Source of the DNA: Psychrobacter sp. JCM 18903
GTDB taxonomy: Bacteria; Pseudomonadota; Gammaproteobacteria; Pseudomonadales; Moraxellaceae
DNA: 64,000 nucleotides
NCBI RefSeq assembly: GCF_000586475.1
Contig: NZ_BAWJ01000008.1
Location: forward strand, 98,340-162,339
Reading direction: 5' to 3'
The notes under the pieces are model-generated. The model saw only the letters and a program-made list of their open reading frames with translations, had not been told where the DNA came from and did not search any database. Shown here in pieces: positions 50,137-59,039 of this stretch. Numbering within the stretch: position 1 is the first letter of the stretch; the number at the start of each line of letters is the position of its first letter. The translations under genes and the position numbers were made by a program.

Positions 50137-50921
50137 ATGACAAACTTCAAACTATCACAAATAACTTTAAGCGTTGTTGGTGCGATTACGCTTATGAGCT
50201 TATCAAATGTTGCATCGGCAAAAAGCGTTAATGAGATTATTAAAGAATACTATCCTATTTATAATAAGGCTCAACAGTGCCAAGGTATCATTGCACCCTC
50301 AGGGCCTTATAATGGTTTAACTGGAGAACGGGAGTTTACGGGCTATTGTATTGAAATCGATAGACAACGAGTATTAGAGACTGATAAAGGTAAACGTTTA
50401 TATATAGTGGTGAAAGGTAACGCTAGTTTAATGAGGATGGTGAAGCGTTGGAGTATACCGACACTCGCTTTGACAGTGGTTTGGTCGGTATGCTTGTATT
50501 GAAACCACAAGGTAGTAGCTGGCAAGTAGAGTCAGCAAATCCTACCATGACCGCTGGAAGTTTTGGTTTTGGTCTTTCTAAATGGCGTTTACAGAAGTTC
50601 GGACCGAATGCGTGGGGGTTTTTAAATAAGCATAGCAACGTAATCCAAGGGTACTACAACGATTACCTAGTCATATTAATACCCGATGGAGGAGGTATCA
50701 AAGAGAGTTGGATAGGCATGGATCATAACAACGAAGACGTTGGGAAATGTGAAGAGGACATGTCAGAGTGCGATAATACCAAAACTACTTTTGCCATTGA
50801 TAGTCGTAAAACGGTTAATGGATTTTATCCTTTAGAAATAACACTCAATGGATTTGTGAAAGGCAAGAAATATCATAACGCTACTTATCGTATTAATTAT
50901 CAAAAAACAAAGGCTATATAG
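50137..50921 (+). CDS. Secreted protein of unknown function, paralog 2, frameshifted
   Basis: Same family as the upstream gene: signal peptide ending NVASA, then KSVNEIIKEYYPIYNKAQQC, GYCIEIDRQRVLET, GLVGMLVLKPQGSSWQVES, WGFLNKHSN and NGFYPLEITLNGFVKGKKYH. Near 50433 one T appears missing (in GTTTAATGAG); with it the protein continues FNEDGEALEYTDT and ends at 50921 (about 261 residues). Ribosome site AGGAAAAG. 135 bp after paralog 1, probably one transcript. Function unknown. Confidence 0.75.
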
Positions 50922-50972
50922 AGCCTAATGAATATCCTTTAAAAGATAATTATTAGGCTCGTTTTCAATGAT

Positions 50973-51720
50973 TCACTTTTGGTCAGCCAACACCCCAACC
51001 ACCGAAAGTATCTCACCTGCTTCATCTTCTTTAATTACGCGAGTTTCTTCAAGTGCTGCCTCTCGCCAAGCCTGTAGATGAGGATTGTTTAACATCGTCT
51101 CACAATACTGTTTGGTCGTTGATTTCAATACTATGCCAGAGGCATCGGCATACGTTTGCAAACGTAGAATAACTGGTGCGAAAAAAGCATCAGCGGCAGT
51201 GAAATGACCAAATAGATAACTGTCTTTTGAGCGCTCTTTCAGGCAATCTTCGAATATTGTTTCTATACGCGCGATATCATTTAAGCAGGCATTGCTGGGT
51301 TGTATTTTTGCTTTAGCTCGAATGTTCATCGGCATCTCGCTACGAATGCCTATGAACTGAGTGCATTTCCGCGATGATGCTTTGGCAATAAGCGCTATTT
51401 ATTCTATTTCTAGTATTGGTCTCAGCGTCAGACTTCCTCAATCCTGTCCAAAGATCTAATTCTGTCAAATAATCATTGGCATGAATGGCAATCGCTAAAG
51501 TATCCCAGACCGTGACTTTTTCCTCATCTTGAGCATAGGCCAAAACTGGCACTTTGCCTGTTGGCGCATGCTCATTGAGAATGGGTATCGCGGATGGATG
51601 AAACAGCTCAATCAGTTGCTCGTCGAAGTCAATATTAAAAGCTTTGAATAGTAGCCAAGCTCGCAATGACCATGACGAATAGTTTTTATTGCCGATGATG
51701 AGTAGCGGTTTTTGCATCAT
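50973..51720 (-). CDS. Glutathione S-transferase family protein, frameshift near 51345
   Basis: About 248 residues. The N-terminal thioredoxin-like half has LLIGNKNYSSWSLRAWLLFKA (Ser-containing active-site motif) and PTGKVPVLAYAQDEEKVTVWDTLAIA. After IIAEMHS near 51345 a base is missing; the corrected frame GFIGIRSEMPMNIRAKA continues the family pattern (IRSEMPMN), then SYLFGHFTAADAFFAPVILRLQTY. The start at 51720 or 51717 has AGGA. The substrate cannot be read; the gene flanks the sulfur-detoxification region. Confidence 0.87.
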
Positions 51721-51806
51721 AAAATCCTAGTGAGCTGTATAAGTAGTATTTTATTATGTGCTCAATATTAAAAATTAACCAGTCTATAGTTCAGTAATTT
51801 CAATAA

Positions 51807-51842
51807 AAAACGCCCATCCAAAATTTGGACGGGCGTTTTTTC
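51807..51842. terminator. Terminator hairpin between DUF442 gene and GST
   Basis: Long stem AACGCCCATCCAAA / TTTGGACGGGCGTT (one G-T pair) flanked by A6 and T6, so able to stop transcription in either direction; here it ends the DUF442 gene on the minus strand. Confidence 0.88.
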
Positions 51843-51870
51843 AGCAGTAGCGATTATATTTAAATCACTA

Positions 51871-52202
51871 TCAATCGTCTAATAAATCCATACGCTTTGC
51901 CGCTTCATAAATACCTGTTGAGCGGTTGCCAGTACGGCAAAAGATCAGCATTGGCTGTTCAGCTTGATTAAAGAAATCAGCAAATTCTTCGACATGGTTT
52001 TGATTAAGCTCACTACCAGCGAAAGACACTTCTTTATAAGCAAGACCTGCTTTTTTAGCAGCGGCCTCAATCTCAGCGCTGGTCGGTTGATTCGGCTCTT
52101 CACCATCTGGACGGTTGTTAATAATGGTTTTAAAACCATTTTCAGCAATCATAGGTACTTGATCAGGGTGATTTGTCCGGTAATACTAATTTGATGGCTC
52201 AT
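51871..52202 (-). CDS. DUF442/BLH N-domain protein (dual-specificity phosphatase-like), frameshifted
   Basis: About 110 residues. The ATG at 52202 has AGGAG 7 bases upstream and begins MSHQISITGQIT. One C is missing near 52173, after which PDQVPMIAENGFKTIINNRP gives the TIGR01244/DUF442 family sequence. The Cys-containing P-loop is LIFCRTGNRSTGIYEAA (CxxxxxR). This domain is fused to a metallo-beta-lactamase in Blh proteins and is linked to sulfide/persulfide handling, likely as a sulfurtransferase-like unit. Here it is a free-standing protein, followed 128 bp upstream by a paralog. Confidence 0.85.
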
Positions 52203-52330
52203 AAGAGCTCCTTTTTATTTTTCATATTAAATAAAGTGTGTGGCGTAAAATACAGAATCTTAGACTAATCTTAATAGGCAACTTTCTAAAGAGAACGTAT
52301 GTAAGCGCTATCGCTTTTTTATAGTAACGG

Positions 52331-52656
52331 TTATAACAAACCTTGCATCAATGCGCTTTGATACAACAATTTAGCACGTGCACCTGTCCCGCAAAACATC
52401 AATATTGGTTTAGGCATAGAGCGATAAAACGCCGCAAACTGCTCGACAGTCGCCATGCTCAAGCGCTCATCATCAAACGGTAAATGATGATAAGTAAGGT
52501 TGGCTTTTGCCGTCGCACTGGTAAAATCACAGCTATTGGCTGAGTTTCTGTCTCGGCATCAGGACGAATATTGAGCACGGAGCGGTAGCCAAGCTCAGAA
52601 ATCTTGGTGCATTGGCTTGGATAAATTTGCTTATAAATGGTTAAATTATCGGTCAT
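52331..52656 (-). CDS. Second DUF442/BLH N-domain protein, frameshift near 52530
   Basis: About 108 residues. MTDNLTIYKQIYPSQCTKIS, GYRSVLNIRPDAETETQP, then with one added base near 52530 CDFTSATAKANLTYHHLPFD, and the Cys loop ILMFCGTGARAKLLYQSA (CxxxxxR). Ends MQGLL at 52331. Paralogous to the 51871-52202 gene. Same strand, 128 bp apart, probably one operon. Confidence 0.82.
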
Positions 52657-52873
52657 AAGTAGCTTCGGTCGCGTATATTAAAAGACGTTTGGAGGTATCG
52701 TATTGTAGCTAAGCGCCATTTTATAAAGGCTGTACTTTAGGTATCTCTTCTAAAGGCTGTATTTTTTAAGGGCTTATACCAATTTAGCATAACACAGCTT
52801 TTATCATATCTATATTTTGTCACAGCATAATAATAAGTATGCTTGATTGAGCAACATATGTCTCACAGACCGA

Positions 52874-54583
52874 TTAGATATCTTTTAGCGCATTTACCGC
52901 ATCCATCGTGCTTAAATAAACTTGACCTGAGAGGGTGGTAATGACCGGAGTATGCTCGATGATGTCCATTACTGGCCCTTTAATAAAGCTAAAGTTTAAA
53001 TGTTTATTTTGGTTCAACAGCTCTTGATTAAGACTGATAAGCATCTCTTGTCCGGTCAGGTCAATGTGATTGACTGCTGACATAATAAGAATAATCTCAT
53101 GCGCTTCTGGATATTGCTGAGTGGCTTGTATGACCCTACGATGGACAGATTCACTATTGCCAAAAAATAAGCTCTCATCGATACGCAGCATCAATAAATT
53201 GCTAAAGGTCACCACATCGTGACGGTTTATATTGCGAAAATGCCCTGTGCCAGCTAGCTGACCAACAACGGCGACGTGCGGTTTACTCGATTGCCAAATG
53301 AGGCTAGCAAACGACACCATCAAACCAATCACCAAGCCAGTATTTAATCCAAATATCAATACGCCGATGAATGCCGCCAAAAAGCTGGCCGCATCTAGGC
53401 GGTCGCGTTGCCATGCCGATTTCAAGGTTGCTATATCAATGAGACCGATGATCGATGCCATGATGGTTGCACCCAATAAAGCGTAGGGCAGTGGTGCGAG
53501 TACATTGCCAAAAGCGATTAAAGCAGCAATCATGACCAGCACAGTTACTAAACTTGCAACTGGTGTTTTGGCACCTGAGTCGGCATTGATAGCGGTGCGC
53601 GAAAAGCCACCAGCGACAGTAAAGCCTTGAAAAAAGCCACCTGCCATATTGGCAAGCCCCAGTCCAGTCAGCTCAGTATTGGCGTTAAAAGCCTCACCGC
53701 GCAGGCGTGCATAGTTGCTGGCGACGGAGCTGCTAGAGACAAAGATAATCAATGCCATCAAACCTGCGCTAGGTAATAGATTCAGCGCTTCATCGAAGTC
53801 TGGTACATAGGGCAGGGTAAAGGATGGTAAGCCTTGTGGAATACTACCAATCGTGGCCACGCCGTTCGTGGTCCAGTGTAAGCTGATGCTCAAAACAATC
53901 GCAATACCGAGCAAAATAAGCGGAAATAGTCGCTCAGCCCATTTGGCATAAGACACTGATAACCAGGATTTCCATAGCCATTTGCTACCGTAGCGATTGG
54001 CCACCAACAGTGCAAAAGCAATGACGCCAATAACTAAGGTTAGCGGATGTAGCTGGCGTGCATAAAGTTGCATGCTTGATAGATAACCGATTAAGTTATT
54101 TCCCGCAATCGGAATCGCAGTCAGATATTTAAGCTGACTGACAAAAATCAATACGGCGGCACCACTGATAAAGCCTGCTGAAACGCCGCGACTGATAAAC
54201 TGCATAATCCAGCCAAGTTTGAGCCGCCCTGCTAACCATAACATCGTACCAACCATCAATGACAGCAAACTTGCCATCAATATATACTGCTGAGTACCCT
54301 CTGTAGCATAAGGATGCAGGCTGCTGGCTGTCATAATCGCTGTAATAGCGACAGGCCCTACTGCTTGCACATTACTCGATCCTATCCATGCATAGACCAA
54401 CACGGGGACGATGGCCGCGTAGAGTCCATAGACGGGTGGTAATCCTGCCAATACCGCATAACCTAAGCTTTGTGGAATGACGAGCACCCCAACCACCAAC
54501 CCAGCAACAACGTCAGTTGGCAAGGCAGACAGCTGGTATTGACGCAACCAAGCAGGAATCAGACGAGCGGCGATAGAAGGCAT
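52874..54583 (-). CDS. SulP-family anion transporter with STAS domain
   Basis: 569 residues. Twelve or more hydrophobic segments. SulP signature near the N-terminus: VVAGLVVGVLVIPQSLGYAVLAGLPPVYGLYAA. Then AVGPVAITAIM, and GFFQGFTVAGGFSRTAINADSGAKT, typical of sulfate/bicarbonate carriers. Residues ~440-560 form a STAS domain (MLRIDESLFFGNSESVHRRVI, VNHIDLTGQEMLISLNQEL). Likely a sulfate, sulfite or bicarbonate transporter; context (ArsR-type persulfide regulator, persulfide dioxygenase) suggests handling of oxidised sulfur. Starts at 54583. Confidence 0.9.
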   Translation of the reverse strand: MPSIAARLIPAWLRQYQLSALPTDVVAGLVVGVLVIPQSLGYAVLAGLPPVYGLYAAIVPVLVYAWIGSSNVQAVGPVAITAIMTASSLHPYATEGTQQYILMASLLSLMVGTMLWLAGRLKLGWIMQFISRGVSAGFISGAAVLIFVSQLKYLTAIPIAGNNLIGYLSSMQLYARQLHPLTLVIGVIAFALLVANRYGSKWLWKSWLSVSYAKWAERLFPLILLGIAIVLSISLHWTTNGVATIGSIPQGLPSFTLPYVPDFDEALNLLPSAGLMALIIFVSSSSVASNYARLRGEAFNANTELTGLGLANMAGGFFQGFTVAGGFSRTAINADSGAKTPVASLVTVLVMIAALIAFGNVLAPLPYALLGATIMASIIGLIDIATLKSAWQRDRLDAASFLAAFIGVLIFGLNTGLVIGLMVSFASLIWQSSKPHVAVVGQLAGTGHFRNINRHDVVTFSNLLMLRIDESLFFGNSESVHRRVIQATQQYPEAHEIILIMSAVNHIDLTGQEMLISLNQELLNQNKHLNFSFIKGPVMDIIEHTPVITTLSGQVYLSTMDAVNALKDI

Positions 54584-54807
54584 AGCAATATGTCATCACA
54601 ATATATAGTCAATCCTATATAAATCAGATACGGTGTCAGACTCGCTTAGTCTACTAGTTGTAGTACTTTCGCTCACCTTCTTTGTATCTAAACTATATTG
54701 AACCGACTATAGTAGAAAAAATTGAATAGAAGAAAATTTAATTACAGCTAAGCGCTAAATTCACAAGGTAATGCTGAAAAATTAGGTTGACAAGTGATGC
54801 TCAAAAA

Positions 54808-55209
54808 TCAAGCCAACAAACTAGCCGTCAGTTTTGGCACAAAAGCGTTCATACAACAAATGTAACACTGCCAAGCATCGTCGCTGGCAATACTATAATA
54901 AATTTGCTTGCCTTCGCGGCGGGTCGTCACCAGCGCATCTTTGCGTAGAATACCAAGCTGCTGTGACAAGCTTGGCTGACCAACACCGACTAAGCTTTCG
55001 AGCTCGCTGACGCAATATTCTCCTTGAGTCAACTGACATAAGAGTAATAAGCGATCCGGATGTGAAAGCGACTTTAATAGTTGGCTGGCTTGCATGGACG
55101 CTTGCTGCATTTGCTCAGCAAGGTCTTTAGGGGCAAAGTCTGCTACGCTAGATGACGCATCATCAATGCTGGTAGTCGAGGTGCTCAATGCTGAAGTAGA
55201 AGTAGTCAG
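54808..55209 (-). CDS. ArsR-family regulator, BigR/SqrR-like
   Basis: Winged-helix repressor. The core is LKSLSHPDRLLLLCQLTQGEYCVSEL, then VGVGQPSLSQQLGILRKDALVTTRREGKQIYYSI (recognition helix and wing). Cysteines in LLLLCQL and in a C-terminal CYICC cluster parallel the two thiols of persulfide-sensing BigR/SqrR. The annotated 126-residue frame begins at TTG 55188, which has no ribosome site. An upstream in-frame CTG at 55207-55209 lies 6 bases after a perfect AAGGAG (55216-55221), so translation may begin there. Faces the persulfide dioxygenase gene across 258 bp, which it likely represses. Confidence 0.85.
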   Translation of the reverse strand: MTTSTSALSTSTTSIDDASSSVADFAPKDLAEQMQQASMQASQLLKSLSHPDRLLLLCQLTQGEYCVSELESLVGVGQPSLSQQLGILRKDALVTTRREGKQIYYSIASDDAWQCYICCMNAFVPKLTASLLA

Positions 55210-55467
55210 AGCAAGCTCCTTATATAAGACATAATAAAAAATTTAGGATTAATAGCTAAGATAAGATTAATTATCAATGATATTGCCACGGATATCAAGT
55301 TATCATTATTTACATTATATAAATTGATAAAATGTTAAATCGTTGCTATATTGGTATGCATCGTTGATAAATATGTGGCGGTCAATACGATAAGCTGAAG
55401 CCGGTGCATATTATACTGAACAATTTATCAAAAAATAAAATATTCATCTAAAAGCAAAGAGGTAGCC

Positions 55468-56339
55468 ATGCAAGTTCATTCATTCTTACATAGCGACACA
55501 GAAACTTATACTCACGTACTCGCGGACGTTCAACAACAAGTCTGTGCCATCATCGATCCTGTATTGGATTTTGATGCTAAGTCAGGGCGCACGAGTACTA
55601 CTAGCGTCGATGAGGTGATAGGGTTCGTCCGCGAGCATGGTTGGGAGCTGGTTTACATCATAGAGACTCATGCGCATGCTGACCATATATCCGCCGCGAT
55701 ACATGTCAAAGACACACTCGGTGGGCAGTTGATAATCGGTCAACATATCACCGAAGTGCAAAAAATATTTAAGCAAATATTCAACTTTGATACCAGTTTT
55801 CGCACCGATGCCAGCCAGTTCGATATTCTAACGGATGAGGGCGATACTTTGGCGCTTGGCAATATTACTATTACGGTCATGTATGTACCGGGTCATACGC
55901 CGGCAGATATGGCTATATTGCGACTGATGATGAAAAGACCGTGGTCTTTGTTGGTGATACTTTATTTGCTCCTGATGTCGGAACGGCTCGCTGTGACTTT
56001 CCAGGTGGGGATGCCAAGACGCTGTACCACTCAATCAAGAAGCTCCTTGCGCTCCCTGAAGATACGATAATATATCTGTGCCATGATTATCCAAGCAAGG
56101 GTCGCCAGCACTGTCCAACCACGACTGTCGCTGCACAAAAACTGGGCAATATCCATGTCAAAGATGGCATCAATGAAGCAGAGTTTGTGCAAATGCGTGA
56201 GCGCCGCGATGCCACTCTTGACATGCCGCGTCTCATTATTCCATCGGTACAAGTAAACATCGATGCAGGTCATTTCCCAGAGCCAGAAGACAATGGTACC
56301 CGTTATCTCAAAGTACCGATTAATGTACTTGGACAATAA
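55468..56339 (+). CDS. ETHE1/Blh-type persulfide dioxygenase (metallo-beta-lactamase fold), frameshifted
   Basis: About 290 residues. MBL iron-binding motif IIETHAHADHISAA, then YVPGHTPADMA. One base is missing near 55912; the corrected frame gives YIATDDEKTVVFVGDTLFAP, DVGTARCDFPGGDAKTLYHS and IIYLCHDYPSKGR, then a conserved C-terminus with MPRLIIPSVQVNIDAGHFP. ETHE1-type enzymes oxidise glutathione persulfide to sulfite. Ribosome site GAGG. Divergent from the BigR-like regulator, which supports the role. Confidence 0.9.
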
Positions 56340-56488
56340 AACAGACATCAGAAGAAGCAAACATTATAAACATGCATCACGTTACGTAAGCACAATACGA
56401 GTATAAGCCATCATAATGCTAGTCTTTACCGTAAACACATGGCTATATTACTCTTCTACATTAAGCCTTCACACTTAAGGATTGAACC

Positions 56489-56671
56489 ATGGAAATTAAT
56501 ATCGGCAGTACTGAGCGTTTACTACGTATCATCGCGGGTGTTGTGATTATCGGCTTGGGTTTGTATTTTCAAAGCTGGTGGGGCGTGATTGGCTTAGTGC
56601 CTTTACTCACAGGACTCTTCCGCTTTTGTCCTTTGTATAAAATGCTTGGGATGAATACCTGCAAGCGTTAA
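56489..56671 (+). CDS. DUF2892 (YgaP-tail-like) small membrane protein
   Basis: 60 residues with two closely spaced hydrophobic helices (LLRIIAGVVIIGLGLYF and WWGVIGLVPLLTGLFRF). The C-terminal CPLYKMLGMNTC motif holds two Cys, as in DUF2892 proteins; in E. coli YgaP this domain is fused to a rhodanese. Commonly found with sulfide-oxidation genes. It follows the persulfide dioxygenase by 150 bp. Confidence 0.88.
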   Translation: MEINIGSTERLLRIIAGVVIIGLGLYFQSWWGVIGLVPLLTGLFRFCPLYKMLGMNTCKR

Positions 56672-56768
56672 ACGGTCGCTAGATTTATTATCATAAATAC
56701 ATAATCAAGCATGGGTATTGGATACTTTGATTGACCAATACCCATGCTACTTGCATAGGAGTCTTATA

Positions 56769-57206
56769 ATGAGTGAGCAAAACTCTCATCTGATCTGCCC
56801 ACATTGTCAGGCAACCAATCGCATACCAGCAGCCAAACTTAGTGCTGCGCCAAATTGTGGCAAATGTGGTCAGCCGTTATTAACGGGTAGTCCTCATGAA
56901 CTAAACGCCCAAACGGTTCGTAAAGCCATTCAAAAAAATGAGGTCTTGACCATCGTTGATTTTTGGGCGAGTTGGTGTCAGCCGTGTCTAATGATGGCAC
57001 CGCAGTTCAAAGCCGCAGCGTCGCAACTGCCACAAGTAGTGTTTGCCAAAATACAAACCGATAAATATGAGCAAGCGGCGGCACCTTATAATATTCGCAG
57101 TTTACCAACCATGGTGGCTTTTAAAAATGGTAGAGAGATAGCACGGCAGTCAGGTGCTTTACCTAGCGATCAAATTGTTCAGTGGGTACAAAGCTTACAT
57201 TCTTGA
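56769..57206 (+). CDS. trxC: Thioredoxin 2 (TrxC) with variant WCQPC active site
   Basis: 145 residues from the ATG at 56769 (AGGAGTC ribosome site). N-terminal zinc-ribbon with two CxxC pairs (ICPHCQATNR ... PNCGKCGQPLL) is diagnostic of TrxC. The thioredoxin fold follows: IVDFWASWCQPCLMMAPQFK and RSLPTMVAFKNGRE with cis-Pro. The active-site dipeptide is QP, giving Cys-Gln-Pro-Cys rather than the usual Cys-Gly-Pro-Cys, which can shift redox potential. Cytoplasmic disulfide reductase, plausibly helping remove persulfides. Confidence 0.92.
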   Translation: MSEQNSHLICPHCQATNRIPAAKLSAAPNCGKCGQPLLTGSPHELNAQTVRKAIQKNEVLTIVDFWASWCQPCLMMAPQFKAAASQLPQVVFAKIQTDKYEQAAAPYNIRSLPTMVAFKNGREIARQSGALPSDQIVQWVQSLHS

Positions 57207-57227
57207 GTTTTAACGAATTATGATTAT

Positions 57228-57265
57228 AAAAAAGCCAGTATGCTTATTGCATGCTGGCTTTTTTA
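57228..57265. terminator. Terminator after trxC
   Basis: Stem AAAAAGCCAGTATGC / GCATGCTGGCTTTTT (one G-T pair) with a 5-base loop, flanked by A and T runs. Also suitable for the convergent lipoprotein gene. Confidence 0.9.
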
Positions 57266-57366
57266 TAACAAATACTATCTAAAGTCATCAAAGAATTGAG
57301 CAGTTAAATATTACTTATCAAACTTAACTTATTAAATATAATCTATTAAACATAACCGATCACGCA

Positions 57367-57767
57367 TTACTCGCCATAAATCTTAACACCATTGGCAAAG
57401 CTACAACGCTGAATGCGGGCGGATTGAATGATGGCATCACGCTCGCCATAGAGCCGTGATAATTTTGCATCGCGCGCCTTAGTATTGTTGCTTTTGCCAA
57501 CGCCAAAGCTAATATTAGGGGATATACCCCAACGTCCTGCAGAAACCCCAACCCCGACACCTGAGGCGGATAAGTTGATTGCTCATTGCGCGCCGCGTCG
57601 ACATAGCGATTGACGCGGGTATATTCTTGACTAAGGGCTTGGCAATCATAACTTTGATACGTACTTGGTGGCACATATTGTGGCGTGACATTGCCCGTTG
57701 AGGCACAGCCTGAGAGACCAAAAATGCCAGCTGTCGCCAGTAGTGTCGCTGCAGTAAGAGTTTTCAT
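57367..57767 (-). CDS. Small lipoprotein of unknown function, frameshifted
   Basis: About 133 residues. Signal peptide with lipobox FGLSGC. A region rich in Tyr, Ser and Gln (YVPPSTYQSYDCQALSQEY) is followed by RYVDAARNEQ. At a G-rich stretch near 57560 one base is missing; the corrected frame reads GVGVSAGRWGISPNISFGVG and a charged C-terminus SKLYGERDAI-type ending at 57367 (VKIYGE). Likely outer- or inner-membrane anchored. I do not recognise a specific family. Confidence 0.7.
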
Positions 57768-57914
57768 AGTGGCTCCATTAGGCTAGGTTAAGGCGATTGT
57801 ATTTATGTAAGATAGCAAAAATAATGAGATTAAGATATTGAAAATATAGCAATTATTAAATATCTTCAATGCTAGTAATATAAGTATTTGTGCAATTAAA
57901 ATATGATATGTTTA

Positions 57915-58273
57915 TTAAAATAAGTTGCCGGGTTTAGCAAAGGCAAGTACCACAATGCCCACATATGCCGCTCCAGCAATAAGAATACCGGTTTTTCTTT
58001 GGCTAGATGTGGCGTTATTATTAAACGTTTTGATACTGGCACTGATAGCCGCAACGAGTAAGATTACTTTTGCAAATACCATTGTATGGGTGCATTGGCA
58101 CTCATCAGCTGCATTAGCATGACTGCCCCTGACACAATAATGAGGGCATAGAGAATGTGCGAAGAGATTTTAACCACGCGTGGTGCTTGCTTGTTTGAGC
58201 TTAATACCAAATAGCTCTGATATAAAAACAGGGCAATGAGCAATACAGCCATGAGCATGTGTAGATGTTTCAT
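57915..58273 (-). CDS. SirB2-like membrane protein, frameshift near 58075
   Basis: About 119 residues with four hydrophobic helices. MKHLHMLMAVLLIALFLYQS, then ISSHILYALIIVSGAVMLM. After APIQW near 58075 a base is missing, and the corrected frame continues VFAKVILLVAAISASIKTF and GILIAGAAYVGIVVLAFAKP to the stop at 57915. The pattern fits the SirB2 family of small membrane proteins of unknown activity. Precedes no obvious partner. Confidence 0.75.
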
Positions 58274-58343
58274 GAGATATTATTTCCTTTAAAGGTGCAG
58301 TTTCAGCGCTTACTGGTTACATATAATTATGGTATGGAAAATA

Positions 58344-58688
58344 CTATCTTCGCAATAGTTCGTTATTAGCCCTTGTTTTGTCCAGCACATAACGGACTAT
58401 CAGGCTTTGACCTTGCCATTCTATTGGGGTGTAAGCATGAATCGCTAAAGCATGGATTTGACCGCCTTGCGAGGTTAATAAGGAGTTTGCCAGTCCATAT
58501 ACAAGCTGATGGCGTGCGACCAATCTTTTGCCTTCAAAAGCATCACTAACAATCGTAAGCTTAAAATGGCTTTCTTTACCATCAAAATAACCAGAATGAT
58601 TCATTGATTCATTCAACAATTCTATATGTTGCGGCTGCAACGCTTGTAGCTCAGCATTGAGAGCATCAGTGGTCGGTGTTTTACTCAT
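58344..58688 (-). CDS. BolA-family protein
   Basis: 114 residues. Core BolA pattern ELLNESMNHSGYFDGKESHFKLTIVSDAFEGKRLVARHQLVYG, including ESHFKLTIVS and F.GKRLVARHQ, then HALAIHAYTPIEW. BolA proteins bind Fe-S clusters with monothiol glutaredoxins and affect cell-shape or stress genes. Separate transcription unit on the minus strand. Confidence 0.93.
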   Translation of the reverse strand: MSKTPTTDALNAELQALQPQHIELLNESMNHSGYFDGKESHFKLTIVSDAFEGKRLVARHQLVYGLANSLLTSQGGQIHALAIHAYTPIEWQGQSLIVRYVLDKTRANNELLRR

Positions 58689-59039
58689 AATAATCTTTCC
58701 ATATATTTTGCCTAATAGTACTTGGCGGTATCATACTTAGCAATTTGTGAATTGCAAATAATGCCCATTATAGCAGACGCTATTAGCGGTAAAACCTGCT
58801 ATTAAGTGGCGTGTGCCTGTAAGCGATTAAACTTTTGAGCAATCCTGTTTCTAAAAAATATAGCAATGAAAGATATTCTTTTTAACATACTGTCTTAATG
58901 ACGAGAGCTAATAGCTAGTCATGGCAAGTAGCGGTATCTGTTAGCTATCAGCATAAAAAAGCAGAGCACAATTGATAACCTGTACTCTGCTTCTATAAGT
59001 AACAGCCATTTACTCAAAGCATGAAATCTAACAATCTCG
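58689..59039. other. Intergenic region with terminator
   Basis: 351 bp between BolA and the M48 protease genes. Contains the hairpin at 58955-58993; nothing else supported. Confidence 0.4.
58955..58993 (-). terminator. Terminator downstream of M48 protease gene
   Basis: On the minus strand stem AGCAGAG-ACA / TGT-CTCTGCT with one mismatch and a 10-base loop, followed by T6. It is about 50 bp past the protease stop. Confidence 0.8.

Noticed and set aside
54690..54722. Further copy of the ccmA MITE (CGACTATAGTAG motif)
   Set aside because: Only the short CTATAG core is shared; no matching opposite repeat or interior was found.
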